Of a DNA stretch of 64,000 nt, positions 10,699-21,415 are shown piece after piece. Position numbers and translations under genes: made by a program. Source of the DNA: Tenrec ecaudatus. Lineage: Eukaryota > Chordata > Mammalia > Afrosoricida > Tenrecidae. Positions within the stretch are counted from its first letter, which is position 1. Every line of letters starts with the position of its first letter. The stretch lies in the NCBI RefSeq assembly GCF_050624435.1, contig NC_134542.1, positions 8,180,497 through 8,244,496 on the forward strand, written 5' to 3'. The notes below the pieces were generated by a model. It ran no database searches. It was given only the letters and a program-made list of their open reading frames with translations, and was not told where the DNA came from.

Positions 10699-10844
10699 AA
10701 AGGCTGGATCTTGGGGTGCTAGGTCTCATGGGACTGGGGGAAGGAGAAAGGCTGGATCTTGGGGTGCCAGGTCCCATGGGGCTGGGGGAAGGAAAAAGGC
10801 TGGATCTTGGGGTACTAGGTCTCATGGGGCTGGGGGAAGGGAGT
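10699..10844. repeat. 48-bp minisatellite, three units
   Basis: Three head-to-tail units beginning at 10701, 10749 and 10797, each with GGCTGGATCTTGGGGT and ATGGG(A/G)CTGGGGGAAGG. The units differ at a handful of sites. The period is divisible by three, so a + strand frame (10593-11105) reads a 16-residue repeat (RLDLGV-G-MGLGEG), but nothing else about that frame looks coding. Confidence 0.9.
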
Positions 10845-10994
10845 CCAGGTTGCCTGACCCTTCTTCACCCCAGACTCCTTCCTTGTCTAAAACTGCATGA
10901 GCAATCAGCTTGTCTTCTGTCATTTCAGATGCTGGGGCCACCTGGGGTGGTGTGCAGGAGTAGGAGAGGGATGGGCAGGACACACCACCCCAAC

Positions 10995-11195
10995 TTAACA
11001 ACTCAACTCCCTGCCGTCGAGTCAATGCTGACTCATAGTCACCCTATGGGACAGGGTAGAACTGCCCGTGTGGGTTTCCGGAATGGCAAATCTTTATGGG
11101 AGTAGAAAGCCTTCATCTTTCACCCCCATCCCTGGGCGACTGGTGTTTTTGAACTGCAGACCTTGCAGTTAGCAGCCCAATGTGTAGGTGCTAAT
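10995..11195 (-). mobile_element. AfroSINE
   Basis: Antisense SINE: the inverted 3' end CTGCCGTCGAGTCAATGCTG, then GACAGGGTAGAACTGCCC, GGAGTAGAAAGCCTTCATC, and the tRNA-like half GAACTGCAGACCTTGCAG, AGTTAGCAGCCCAATGTGTA at the right. Confidence 0.85.
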
Positions 11196-11571
11196 ATTTC
11201 CTGAGATCCTATTTGAGGTCGGGACTCTGCCAACCAGTGGGACGGAGATCTGAAGTCTTGAGTCCCTGGTGTTGGTGTTTAACCCTCCCCACCCTGAACC
11301 CCTCCTTGGGCCATTTTCCCCACTCTGGGCATCAGTCCTCTCTAGGACACCCTTCTCCCTGTGCGCTTGTCAGCCAGTTTCCCTGGGTTTCTGAGATTAG
11401 GGGTGGGGATGGCCTATTCCCACCACCTGGGGGCCAGCTGTACCTGACTGGAAATGGCTGGTAAGACCTCAGCTGGGGAGGAGGGGAGAGTACCTCCCCA
11501 AGGCTGGAAGGATCCAGGGAGGACTTGAGGTTCAGAAAGGATGGCCTTGAGCCCAGGCCAGAGTCCCAGGA
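11196..11571. other. Unassigned sequence
   Basis: GC-rich, without recognisable repeat or exon. Confidence 0.35.
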
Positions 11572-11765
11572 TGGTAACAGTGGTGAATGGACGTGGCTGC
11601 TCACCGAGAGGTTGCAGGTTCCCATCCACCCAGAGGTACCTTGAAAGAAAGGCCTGGTGGTCTGTGTCCCCCAGCGCAGGCCTTGGCAGCCCTCTGGTGT
11701 GGTTTCACCCTGATATACGTGGGGGTGACACAAGTGGAGACAGTGGCAACTCATTGGCAACTAGT
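11572..11765 (+). mobile_element. AfroSINE, strongly diverged
   Basis: Order of SINE blocks is still visible: GTAACAGTGGTGAATGGACG, GGCTGCTCACCGAGAGGTTG, CAGGTTCCCATCCACCCAG, then GAAAGAAAGGCCTGGTGG. It is older than most SINE copies here. Confidence 0.55.
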
Positions 11766-12813
11766 TAGGGCTGAGTTTGAGTGGAACCACCTGCCCAGGT
11801 GGAGAGCAGCGTTCTCTTGTGTGGAGACGCACAATGGAGGGTCCTCCTGTTGTGTCTGTGGGTGACCATCTCTGTGTGTCCATCCTGATGGGTGGCCATC
11901 CCTGTGCGTGACCACTCCTACGACGACCACCCCTGTAGGTGCTCCCTTCCCGGTGACAGGGTCTGCTCAGCACCCTGGACACTTGAAGCCACCATCTGGG
12001 GCAAGGAGAACCAGGACCGCCCCTTCCTTCCCCAGGATCAAAGGCAACCTGCTGACGCAAGGGAGCCAATGTGTGCTGGGGGTGGCATCCTCCGTGGCCC
12101 AGTGTTGTGTGTGTGTGCGTGTGTGTCTGAGTCAGCTGCAGCCTTCGGGTGGTCAACTAGGAGGCGCTTGGCACCGAGAGGGCCGTGGTAGGCACAGGCC
12201 CGGTACCGAGGCAGGTGGCTGTGCAGCCTTGGCTGGAAGCAGAGAGCATTATGAGGTGGCACAGGGCTATGCCTGCTCCCCGAGTTAGAGGAAGTGGGTG
12301 GGTCCCAGCTCCAGGTGCCCTCAGCCCCCCTGAATGCACAGCCAGGGCCTCTCAACCGATGCCTCAGGGCGGGGGTACTTGGCACAGGCTGGTGTGGAGA
12401 GCAGCAGGAGTGGGGTACCCCTGTAGGAGCCCAGTTCTCTGGCCAGGGTTTAGACTGCTGACCACATGGACCGGAGGCTGTGGGCTGGTATGTGGTTTCT
12501 GTTTCAGAAACCTGAGGGTGACCGTCCTCTGACACCCCCTCCCCCGCTGACCTGCAGGTGGGAGCTCCCTCTCTGGATGATCAGTCACCCTGTTTCTCAT
12601 TTCTGAGAGATGTGGCAATTCTAGAAAGCAGGCCTGCTCTCCTGAGAAGGCGCTTTCTCTCTCCTCCCAGGAGGTGGACGGCATCTGACTCCTGACTCCT
12701 GACTCCTGACTCTGACCCTGGGGCTCCTCAGGTGACCAGCATTAGGCAGATTCAGCGCTGGACCCACGAGTCAGTAGTGGGTGGGGGGACACTCAGGCCG
12801 CTCAGTGCAGTGC
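11766..12813. other. Unassigned GC-rich sequence with small imperfect repeats
   Basis: Contains loose tandem 'GTGACCATC/GGCCATCCCTGTG' words at about 11860-11945, a short TG run at 12105-12125, and four copies of a CTGACTC heptamer near 12685-12715. Frames of 100-165 codons overlap on both strands and have no recognisable domain. Confidence 0.4.
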
Positions 12814-13355
12814 TGTGGTGGTTATTTAATCATTTGTCAATCTGAGGATTAAGAATGTCAATCAGATCATAGCCAATGAGGCCTCTGTGTGGGCATGGCC
12901 TTCTGAGAATTCTGGGAAATGTGATACTTCCTCCTTGGAGGCGGGAGAGACTCTTTCTCACTACTTCACTCTCTGAGAGACATTGCAGCTGACAAGACAC
13001 ATGGAACTGCCCTAGTGCCCTGAGCCGGAGAAGCCACACAGACACAACCAGACCTCTGAAGCTGGAGAAGCCACAGAGACACCCCTACCGGCGCTGAGAT
13101 GCTTACAACGCTACTGGACCCAAAGGCTTTCTATCCACTGGCCTGTGATCATCCTGAATTTGGCATCATTGCAAGTGTTTCGTGAGTCTGAAGAGGACTT
13201 TATAGATTAGTATCGGACATATGGGCTAATATCAGACTTGGACTGGACTAGGTTGGGACTTTTTCTTAATGTACAAGTGCTCTTGTGTATAAACCTCTTC
13301 CTTATACACATATGTGTGTCCATGGATTTGTTGCTCTATCTAACAGACTAACACA
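12814..13355 (+). mobile_element. Solo LTR, MaLR-like family, subfamily 1 (copy C)
   Basis: Full-length sense copy: TGTGGTGGTTATTTAATC start, CATAGCCAATGAGGCCTCTG near 12870, a TCTTATACACATATG-like 3' region near 13300, and the end ...CTAACAGACTAACACA. GTGC flanks both ends, fitting a 4-5 bp target duplication that overlaps the terminal A. Solo, no internal region. Confidence 0.7.
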
Positions 13356-13456
13356 GTGCTGTTTCAGGATGCCCCGGGGTCTACACCTGACGATTGGCTT
13401 ATTAAGAGCTTATTAAGCTCTTCCACCTTTTCTTTGGCCAGTTGCACCTGGGACAC

Positions 13457-13600
13457 CGACGAGCCCCAATGGCTGAGGCGTCGGGCTGTTAAGGGAAAGG
13501 TTGGCAGTTCAAACCCACCAGGGGCACCACAGAGAAAGCCGAGCCTGCCTGCTCCTGCAAAGATTTGTGGGAAGCCGGTAGCGGGTCAGTTGAACTGGAA
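13457..13600 (+). mobile_element. AfroSINE, 3'-incomplete
   Basis: GAGCCCCAATGGCTGAGGCG, then GGTTGGCAGTTCAAACCCAC (B-box) and a degenerate body ending near 13600, where an RTE fragment follows. Confidence 0.65.
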
Positions 13601-13639
13601 TTGTGAAGGTGAAGAACATTGAAGGTCTCGTGGCCTGCC

Positions 13640-13925
13640 AGAAGCAGGACAGCCAGAACGCCCTTTAGAAGCAAGTAAGGCAGGACCATGGCCCTTGCGC
13701 ACCGTATCAGGAGAGAGCAGGGATGGGAAGAAAGACATGCCTGCTGGAGAGTTAGTATAAAAGATGAAGAACATCAACCAAGACGGATTGATATCATGGC
13801 TGCAGCCATGGTCTCACATATCAGGATTGTGAGGACGGAGCAGGGGCAGGCAGTGTTTGGTTCTGTTACACACAGGGCGCTGAGTCGGAACCAACTCAAT
13901 GGCACCCAGTGACAATGACGACAAT
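13640..13925 (+). mobile_element. RTE-type LINE 3' end
   Basis: Diverged RTE 3' end: CCAGAACGCCCTTTAGAAGC near 13653, CAAGACGGATTGATATCATG near 13778, GGCAGTGTTTGGTTCTG near 13849 and GAGTCGGAACCAACTCAATG near 13881, followed by an imperfect ACAATGACGACAATGAC tail. Confidence 0.75.
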
Positions 13926-14289
13926 GACACATGAGCCGGAATCAACTCCGTGGCAGGCGATTTTTGTTTTCGCTTTGTTTTCTCCTGGGGACAAGGGGCA
14001 CTGTCAGTACCATGCCCCCCGTCTCTCTCTGGTACCCCTCCCCCACACCCATGCCAAGACTGGCTTGGTCCAACTCTCCTGACCATTGCTCAGATCTGTG
14101 CCCCTGCCTGACTCCCCTTTCCTAGGCTCCTCTCTCACAGGTTTCTGCCTCCATCTCTCAAAGCCTGCCTCTCCCCATGCCTCTTCTTGGAGTGTGACAC
14201 AGGGGAGCCTTCTAGAATCCAACGCCCCTAAATGCATTCCATTACCTTCCCCAAGAAAACTCGAATTCTTCAGGACTTGGGAGGTGCTC

Positions 14290-14450
14290 ACCTACTTTCC
14301 CGACATGTCATCAGGCGGAAGCAGTGTTTGGCCAAGTCAAAGGTCAAGGGAAACACGAAGGCCCTCACGGAGATGGATGGACACAGTGGCTGCAATGAGC
14401 TCAGCACGATTGTGAGGATGCGCGCGGCCCGGCTGTGTTCAGTCTTTCAT
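14290..14450 (+). mobile_element. RTE-type LINE 3' fragment
   Basis: Blocks CCCGACATGTCATCAGG near 14298, GGTCAAGGGAAACACGAAGG near 14341, GGATGGACACAGTGGCTGCA near 14373 and the degenerate GTGTTCAGTC region. The final ~30 bp of the family is missing. Confidence 0.7.
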
Positions 14451-14667
14451 AGCTAGCGCCGTGACGAGGTCTTCCTTCCGCCCTAGCCACTGCAGCCCCT
14501 GACCTGTCTGCCCCTCCGACCTTAGGGTCCAGGCACTTCCACCTCCTCAGCTTGGAGCCTCACGCCTTTGTACCTGCTGCTTCCTCTCCCTGGAACACCG
14601 TCCCCACGCTACCCTTTTGTCCCCTGTCTCCCAGTCGTCTTGCATTTTAGTTCAATATCTATGGGGG

Positions 14668-14992
14668 AGCAAGGGGGACCGATCGCAATGACTGACGTAC
14701 AATCCCCACCCTCCACCCCCTGGGCATGAACAACAGAAATGTGGGTGAGGAAGATAGAGAACAGTGTAAGATATGAAAGTAATAATAACTTATAATTTAC
14801 CAGGGGGTCACGAGGGTGAGGGATTGAGAGGAAAAAGAGGAGCTGATACCAAGGATCCAAGTAGAAAGAAAATGTTTTGGAAATGGTGATGGCAACATAT
14901 GTACAAATGTACTCGATTCAATTGATGTATGGATTATTATAAGAGCTCTAAGAGCCCCCCCCCCCAATAAAATTATTTATTTAAAAAATGTT
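14668..14992 (+). mobile_element. LINE-like 3' tail (family T), about 325 bp
   Basis: Starts near GACCGATCGCAATGACTG, followed by the AACAACAGAAATGTGGGTG and AATAATAACTTATAATTTA blocks, a purine-rich segment, GAGCTGATACCAAGG and the CCCCAATAAAATTATTTATT end with an A-rich tail. 5'-truncated. Confidence 0.75.
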
Positions 14993-15019
14993 TATGTCAC
15001 AGCTTATTTCTGTTGCGTT

Positions 15020-15187
15020 TGTCCTGGTGGTGCGGTACGGTTAGCAGTTCAAACCCACCAGAGGCTTCACAGGACACTAAGACCCTGTAAGGACAGTCAC
15101 CTTGGAAAACCTACAGGGAACTTCCACTTGGTGCCAAAGGGTTGCTTTGAGCCAGAACTGACTCGATGGTGATGGGTGTTTCTTTCC
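15020..15187 (+). mobile_element. AfroSINE, first of a tandem pair
   Basis: GTCCTGGTGGTGCGGTACGG, then an internal deletion straight to TTAGCAGTTCAAACCCACC, and the 3' end CCAGAACTGACTCGATGGTG. Same orientation as the SINE 18 bp further on. Confidence 0.75.
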
Positions 15188-15205
15188 CAATTCTGCTTGC
15201 TAATT

Positions 15206-15396
15206 GGAGCCCTGGTGCTGTGGTTAAGTGCTTGACTGGTACCCAGAAGAGCAGCGGTTCAAATCCATTTGCCATTCTGTCGGAGAAAGGTGCGCCAGTC
15301 TCCTCCCAGGACTGAGCATCTTCGAGGGCAGTTCTCTTTCCTGCAGGGCCTGTAGGAGTTAGAATCGACTGGACAGCAATGGGTTTGGGTTTTTGA
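15206..15396 (+). mobile_element. AfroSINE, second of a tandem pair
   Basis: GGAGCCCTGGTGCTGTGGTT, GCGGTTCAAATCCATTTGCC, a body with CGGAGAAAGGTGCGCCAGTC, and the 3' end AGAATCGACTGGACAGCAAT with a GGGTTTGGGTTTTT tail. Confidence 0.8.
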
Positions 15397-15860
15397 AACT
15401 GATGGTGGGGCGACCCTGTGCTCAGCTCAGCCTCCAGGAGGCTTCCTGCACCCCTCCTCATGCTGGGTAGACTTCCCTGGGCTCCCCCTCTCGTAGATGA
15501 GCACCTGTCGTGTCCTGCAGGCTGTGAGTCACTGCTTGCTCCCATACCGGTCTCTCGATTCTCCCGGAATGAACCTTGCAGCAGCTTCTAATCTACTGTG
15601 GTGTCGGTTTCCCAATCCTGGTGCCTCTCCCCAGTTCTGTGGTTCTGCCTGCACCTGTGATGGGCTGACCTGCCACCAGTCAGGATTTTTAAAAGTGAAT
15701 TTCCTTTGTTTTCCACTCTCTGTCATTCGGCTGCATGACTGTGAATCTTTGCGTTCTGGCTTTAGGCGGATGGCTTCCTTCATCTGGATGATTCATTTTG
15801 GTCTCTGTCTTGTCTTTGTCCTGTTGAAGCCTTAATGAACGGATCTCTAGTAATTATATA
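15397..15860. other. Unassigned; carries copy 1 of a recurring block
   Basis: Positions ~15760-15835 (GGCGGATGGCTTCCTTCATC, GGATGATTCATTTTG, GTCTTTGTCCTGTTGAAG) match segments near 17490-18060 and 20485-20560, so this is part of an unclassified repeat family. The rest is unassigned. Confidence 0.45.
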
Positions 15861-16063
15861 GCAGCCCGGGTGGCATAGTGGTTACAAGTGGAGCCGCTAA
15901 GCTCCAGGTCAGCAGTTCAAAACCACCAGCCATCCTGGGTAGAAAGACAGGACTTTCTAGTACTAAAGCGTTACAGTCTTGGAAAACTCACAGGGGCAGG
16001 TCTACCCTGTCCTACAGGGTGGCTGTGAGTTGGAATTGACCCGATGAGTTGTTTGTTTGTTTG
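15861..16063 (+). mobile_element. AfroSINE, near full length
   Basis: One of the better copies: GCAGCCCGGGTGGCATAGTG, GGTCAGCAGTTCAAAACCAC, GTTACAGTCTTGGAAAACTC, GTCTACCCTGTCCTACAGG, and TGTGAGTTGGAATTGACCCG with a GTTTGTTTGTTTG tail. Confidence 0.9.
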
Positions 16064-16779
16064 AGTATTTATGTTTGAAGTTGGGGGTCTATTTTCCCCC
16101 CTTAGTCCAGTAGAACTGCACTCCCAACAGTCTCCTTGGTGTGGCAGAAACCTTGGTGACAGTAGATCACCGGGCCTTGCTTCCATGGTGTCTTGGGGCC
16201 GAGTTAGAATCACCAATGTTCAGGCCAGTGGCCGAGAGCCAACCATCTGTGCCACGCAGAGACCTTTCCTGGGATCGACAGGATGCGTCATGCATCTGTA
16301 GCAGCAAATGATAGTTCAAAGCCAGACACTCCCATGCGTGGACCACGGAGGAACGTCATTAGTCTACATCTCAGCCTCCACTGGATGCCTCTCTCCACCT
16401 CCTGGCAGAAAACGCTGGTGAATTTCAGGAACTCGGCTCGGTCGGAAGCCCTCCCTTTCCTCCAATCTGTCGTTGAATCCATGCTGCGCCTCTCCAAGGT
16501 GTTCTGTGCTGGGGGAAGGAGTTTGACCTCAGGGGGCATTTCTAAGCATTTGGGGCATCTGTTCTGTCCCCCTCTCTCCCTGTCTCCAGGTGGGCATCTG
16601 TCCTGGGCAGTCTTGGCTGAGAAGCATCCTTTGCCTGGTCTCAGAAGATGGTGAGAACCAGCCACCAGTATGGATGGCCTCTTGCGTAGCTGTACACGAG
16701 CTTCCATACGATCTTTGCAGAAGGTTATGGTTTGCAGTGGGAGCCCCGGATCCTTGACTCGCCATATAGATCCAGTCTC
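16064..16779. other. Unassigned sequence
   Basis: No recognised gene. A minus-strand frame of 164 codons (16288-16782) overlaps a + frame of 123 codons and shows no domain. It is not called. Confidence 0.35.
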
Positions 16780-17039
16780 CATTGAGTTCGTTCTGACCCT
16801 TGCCTCAGTGGAGTGTACTTAAAAGTAGCTTGCTTACAAGTCCCATGGCCTGCCCTGAAGGGACCCTCTTGGGGACTTGCCTGGGCATGTCCTTGATGGG
16901 AATTAGGGTACTAGGGTCCCAGAGTTATGAGTCCTGCTCAGGCAATATGATCAGAGGGCCTCAGCACCAATCCTGTAAGCTTTTCTAAGCTGCGATCGTG
17001 TACGTATCCCAAACACAGTCTCTTCCTCACTTTCTGGGA

Positions 17040-17407
17040 AGGTTGGGAATTGATCCGCCAGGACTGGATCCTGCATCTGGCTCATTGACTTCTCATTCTT
17101 TGGCTTTGAGCTATTAGCCTGCCATACTGCCTGTAGGTCCTGGGAGTTTTCAGCAGCCTGGCTGCCATCCGACCTGCTGATCTTGAATTCATTTGTCTCT
17201 GCAGTCACCAGCCTAACACCCTCCTGCTGATCTTGCAACCATCAGCCCCACCCATCTACACTGACCCACGGTCTTGGAACCTGCCTGCCCGGGGCCTTGC
17301 CAGATTCTACAACTGTGTGAATCATTCTCTTGATATAAATTTCTTTCTGTGGACACATACATAAACTTCCCTGGTTTTGCTTTTCCTAGAGAACCCAGCC
17401 TAAGCCA
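17040..17407 (+). mobile_element. MLT1-like LTR, 3' part (tentative)
   Basis: The 3' portion has TGTGTGAATCATTCTCTTG, ATATAAATTTCTTTCTGTGG, then TTTTCCTAGAGAACCCAGCC, the typical closing layout of MLT1-type MaLR LTRs (..AATAAATC.., ..TCTAGAGAACCCTGACTAAT..). The left edge is uncertain. Confidence 0.45.
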
Positions 17408-17509
17408 ACCACGGTATTGTGACAAATTCCCTTTACTTCCCAGGCTTTGTAATTTAGCCACCGGTTGTGAATCCTTTGGTCACCATTATGGCCTCAGGCT
17501 GATGGCCTC

Positions 17510-18002
17510 GGTGTTGGTCCGGATTGACTAGAGAAACAAATCCAGGGGGCCACGCATATATAGATAAGAAAGAATTTTATATAAAAGAACAATTATATAT
17601 TGATAAAGCATCCCAGCCCAGTCCAGATCAAGTCTATAAGTCCAATATTAGCCCATATGTCTGATACCAATCTATAAATTCCTCTTCAGACTCATGCAAC
17701 ACATGCATTGATGCCAAATTCAGGAAGATCACAGGCCAGTGGGTGGAAAGTCTTGTGGATCCAGTGGCAGTGGAAGCATCTCAACACTGGTGTGGGTCTC
17801 CATGTGGCTCCTCTAGCTCCAGGGCTTGAGAGTAGCTCCATGTGTCTTGTCAGCAGGAAGATGAAGAAGAGTCTGTGTATATCTGCCTCCAGTGAGCTAT
17901 TTATCTCCGTGGTGCCTCCAAATGAGGTCCTCGAGCTGTGGCCTGATTGACAGCTAGACTCCACCCCTTTGCAAGTTGACACCACCTTATGAAGCTACCA
18001 CA
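17510..18002 (-). mobile_element. Solo LTR, MaLR-like family, subfamily 1 (copy D)
   Basis: A 493-bp antisense copy reading GGTGTTGGTCCGGATTGACT at the left and GAAGCTACCACA at the right. It is flanked by the perfect 5-bp duplication GCCTC (17505-17509 and 18003-18007). Solo. Confidence 0.72.
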
Positions 18003-18354
18003 GCCTCCCTCATCCAGGTGATTCATTTTTACTTTGCCTTTGTCTTAAGACATCATAGAAGGGCCTCTATAAAACATGCTGGAATTTGAGGTCTCTTGGT
18101 GCCCTGAAATGTTACAAAGGTCTTCTTTCCCTTGCAGATCCTAAACCTCAACCGCATAAGCCAGCAGTCCTTACCTCATTTGCTGCTGCTCTGGGAGGCC
18201 CCTGTCCACCTGCAGTCACGTTGGAGTACTCATCCTGGAAAGGGCATGCCATCCGTCAAAGGGCACACTGGGGCTCCAGGTAAACTGAAAGTGAAGTTTC
18301 TTGAAGCACGAAACTGTAAAGATCCACAGGTTACACCGCCCAGCTCCCCCATAG

Positions 18355-18552
18355 TCATTGTCATCAGGTCGCTGCAGACTCATAGAGACCCTACAGGGCA
18401 GGTGTGACTGCCCCCGTAGATTTCCAAGATCGTAACTCTTTACAGGAGCAGAAAGCCTCAGCGTGCTCCCACACCGTGGCTGGTGGTTTCGAACTGCTGA
18501 TCTTGTGGTTACCAGGCCAGTGTGCAAACACTCCCCAACCAGGCTCCCTACA
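18355..18552 (-). mobile_element. AfroSINE
   Basis: Antisense SINE: GCAGACTCATAGAGACCCTA, GATTTCCAAGATCGTAACTC, GGCTGGTGGTTTCGAACTGC and GTGGTTACCAGGCCAGTGTG, ending at CAACCAGGCTCCCT. Confidence 0.85.
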
Positions 18553-19799
18553 AAGGACGACGTCTAGCGGAAAGTTTCACAGAGCTTGAATATAGAGAAC
18601 CCAGGACCTTACAAGGACGTTCTGATTGGTCAACATTTACAAAATCAGGTGTTCACAGGTGCAAAACAAGGAAAAACCTTTTGACATAGTAGTTTGCTCT
18701 TCATGAAGCCTGAGCCACTTGGTGGCTTATCCTATGGATCTTTCTAGGGCCAGCTTGAGGGAATGCTCTTCCAGGGGCATTGTGAGAGGGAGGGGCAGAC
18801 AGGCAGAGGAAAGCGTGGAGATGCCCTCAGGAATGCCGGCTGGCTGGTCTTCGAAAGCCAGCTGAGATGACGCAGTAAACAGAACCGAAGCGGAGTCAGG
18901 CCTCCGTCTTTGGCAGAAGACCCTTGTTTTCTCAAACTCCTGAGATGCCTGCACACTTCCATTCCATATTCACCCCCACAGGGAGGTTCTGGGGGAAGGA
19001 CCACCTGTGCCCAGGTGACTTCCTTTGATCCTGTGACCCCATGGGCCACATCACAGACGATTCTGGGAAGGGGCCCCCTTTGAGGATACCTGTGATCCCA
19101 GGAAAAGCACGGTGCATGAATGAGTCAGCTCCCACCCTCCTCTACGCTCATGGCCAGCTCTTTCAATAAACAGCTGCATGGTGAGTAAGCAGACCAACAA
19201 CCTAGGAGAGAAAGAGTGTCCCCAAACTGGTCTGGCAGAGCCTTGAGGTCAAGGCCAACACTCAGAACGTATTTTGTTTTTGTTTTAAGTAGAGTAATTA
19301 ACAACTTCCTTTTGGTAAGAAATGCTCTGTTGACCTTTAACGTTATAAACCTTGTTCTGGGAAACCATTGTTCCACTCCCCCAGGTAGTTGTCTTGATGA
19401 CGGGGGCTAGCGGACGTGTGTGCGTCTGCACGTCACTTTCTCTCCCCCATTCCTTCTTCACCAAGGGCTGTTCCACAAAATCATGGCCTGAAACAACACC
19501 AGAGTAAACCAAGTCTCTTCCTTTGTCCCAGGTGAGGCGGGGACAGAAATGGGCTTTAGGGGAATCCACACACTGTGGAGGAGGATGTGGGGCACTTGAA
19601 CATGTTCCCGGGCTTCCTGTGTTGTGGGGGACGAGCTGACACCAAACTCACTGCCATGGAGTCCGCTGATTCAGAGCAAGGCTACAGGACGAAGCAGGAT
19701 TTTATCTCCCTGCGAGCAAGCGAGCTTAAACCCTAACCCTTGGGAGTCCTAAGTCTATTTTGAGTCTGAACATTAAGTTAACCTCCATTGAGTTCTTTC
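18553..19799. other. Unassigned sequence
   Basis: About 1.2 kb. A short antisense SINE 3' scrap (CCAAACTCACTGCCATGGAG) lies near 19642. The 'aaaccctaaccct' at 19728 is too short to mean telomeric repeat. No exon seen. Confidence 0.4.
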
Positions 19800-20140
19800 C
19801 CTGTTGTTGTTGTTGTTATTTCTATTGTTAGGTGCCATCGAGTTGGTTCTGATTCATAGAGACTCCATGTGCGACACAAGGAAACCCTGCCCCCTCCTGT
19901 GCCATCGTCACAATTGTTCCTATGTTTGCACTCATCGATGGGGCCGCTGTGTGAATCCATCTAGTCGAAAGTCTTCCTCATTTTCACTGCCCTTCTACTT
20001 TACTAAGCACGATGTCCTTCTCCAGGGACTGGTCTCTGCCGACAACATGTCCAAAGTACGGAAGACGAGGTCTCGCCATCCTTGCCTCTCAGGAGCACTG
20101 GGACCGTACTTCTTCCAAGACAGATGGTCTTGTCCTCCTG
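19800..20140 (-). mobile_element. RTE-type LINE 3' end
   Basis: One of the better RTE ends. The inverted CAA tail (TGTTGTTGTTGTTGTT) is at 19802, then GTGCCATCGAGTTGGTTCTG, CATCTAGTCGAAAGTCTTCC near 19958, CGATGTCCTTCTCCAGGGAC near 20009 and ACAACATGTCCAAAGTACGG near 20042. 5'-truncated. Confidence 0.82.
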
Positions 20141-20565
20141 GCGCCCCAGGTACATTCAGTAGGCTTTGGCCTCAAGCAGAGGGTGTCTGAACGTAGATCT
20201 CTACGATTTCTATGACTCCCACTAGCCGGCCCACCTGGGCACGCCATTGATGGACATTAGGGCGTGATGAATCATGCCCTGACCGACATGGTCAGAGGCC
20301 CCGGAGCCAGCCCTGCCAATGGGGCTGATCTACAACTGTGTACAGATCCCAGTCACGGCCCCATTCTGCTTCGGTTGTCCTGCCTGCAACCGTCATGAAC
20401 GGATCGGCCGGCAGTCATGGCTTCCTGACGCATGTCCTCTGAGACTCATCTTCTGAAACTGGCCACGCAGCCATGCATCCTTGGGTCACCATTACGGCCT
20501 CAGGCTGGTGAACTCCCCCATTCCTCCGATGCTCTGTCTTTGTCTTGTTTAAGACTTAAGAAAGG
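20141..20565 (+). repeat. Unclassified recurring block (copy 3)
   Basis: GGTCACCATTACGGCCTCAG near 20485, then GATGCTCTGTCTTTGTCTTG near 20529, parallel the blocks at 17479-18060 and 15760-15835. Family unknown. Limits are approximate. Confidence 0.4.
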
Positions 20566-21415
20566 GGTAGGGGTCTGTGTAAGAGCTCTTTGACTTCGGG
20601 GTCTTTTCCTGTTGTACATCCCTTCCAGGCAGTGGCAATCACCCCAGAGCAGGATTCCTTGGGGGAGATGCTTGGAGAAGCAGAAGGCAGCCTGTGTGTT
20701 GGGGTTATTAGCGCCACCCACAGACTCAGAGGCAGCCTGGCCGCTTCAGGAAAGCTCTGGGCCTGGGTGGTACATGCCAGGCTCTGCTAAAATGCCCACC
20801 TCCAGGCCTGCAGCTTGCCGGTGGCACACCCACTGCCTGGTCTCAGGTGTCTAATGTCTTTGCCTCTTTGAAGTGGCTGTGTAACACGTCACACCTTCTT
20901 CCTGACTCACCTCCTTGCTGCCTCCCACCCAGGCTCCCCAGTGTGCGTTTGGGCCAGCACAGGTGCTCCTGCCACCACTGTGAGCTGGCATGACCTCCAA
21001 AAAGAGCCAGTCTCCTGCCCTGGCCTGTGCGGCTCCTGCCCAGCCCCTTCCGCCCCCAGCACCAACTCCCTGTCTGTTTGTCTGCTGATTATGAGATAGC
21101 TCATGGCTGTTAGGTCAGTTTGAATAAGCCCTTTTGTCCTCGAGAATTTTCCCATGTCAAACATTTAGTCTGCTGTGTTATGGGTCGGTGAGCAGGGAGC
21201 TAAGTCTGTGAATTCTTAAAGAACCTTGTACATACAAAGCATCCGTCTGAAAGGCGATCATACAGCATCTGTCGGGCTTTCCCCAGGGTCCAAGACCCCT
21301 TCTTAAAAAAACAAAATATTATAGAGTGCTTTGGGTTAGAAAGAAATACATTTTCTTTTAAACGTTCGAATACTGTAGAGATGCTTGGAGCGATCAAAGC
21401 CTCTCCGGAGTCTGG
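20566..21415. other. Unassigned sequence
   Basis: No gene or nameable repeat seen. Short overlapping frames only. Confidence 0.4.

Larger units (their letters stand above)
16780..18060 (+). repeat. Unclassified recurring block (copy 2), split by LTR copy D
   Basis: The outer pieces, with GGTCACCATTATGGCCTCAG near 17479 and CATCCAGGTGATTCATTTTT near 18012, match sequence near 20480-20560 and 15760-15835. LTR copy D lies in between. The nature of the family is unknown. It holds an MLT1-like LTR end at about 17040-17407. Confidence 0.45.

Noticed and set aside
19728-19742. Short telomere-like word (aaaccctaaccct)
   Set aside because: Two units only; no interstitial telomere array.
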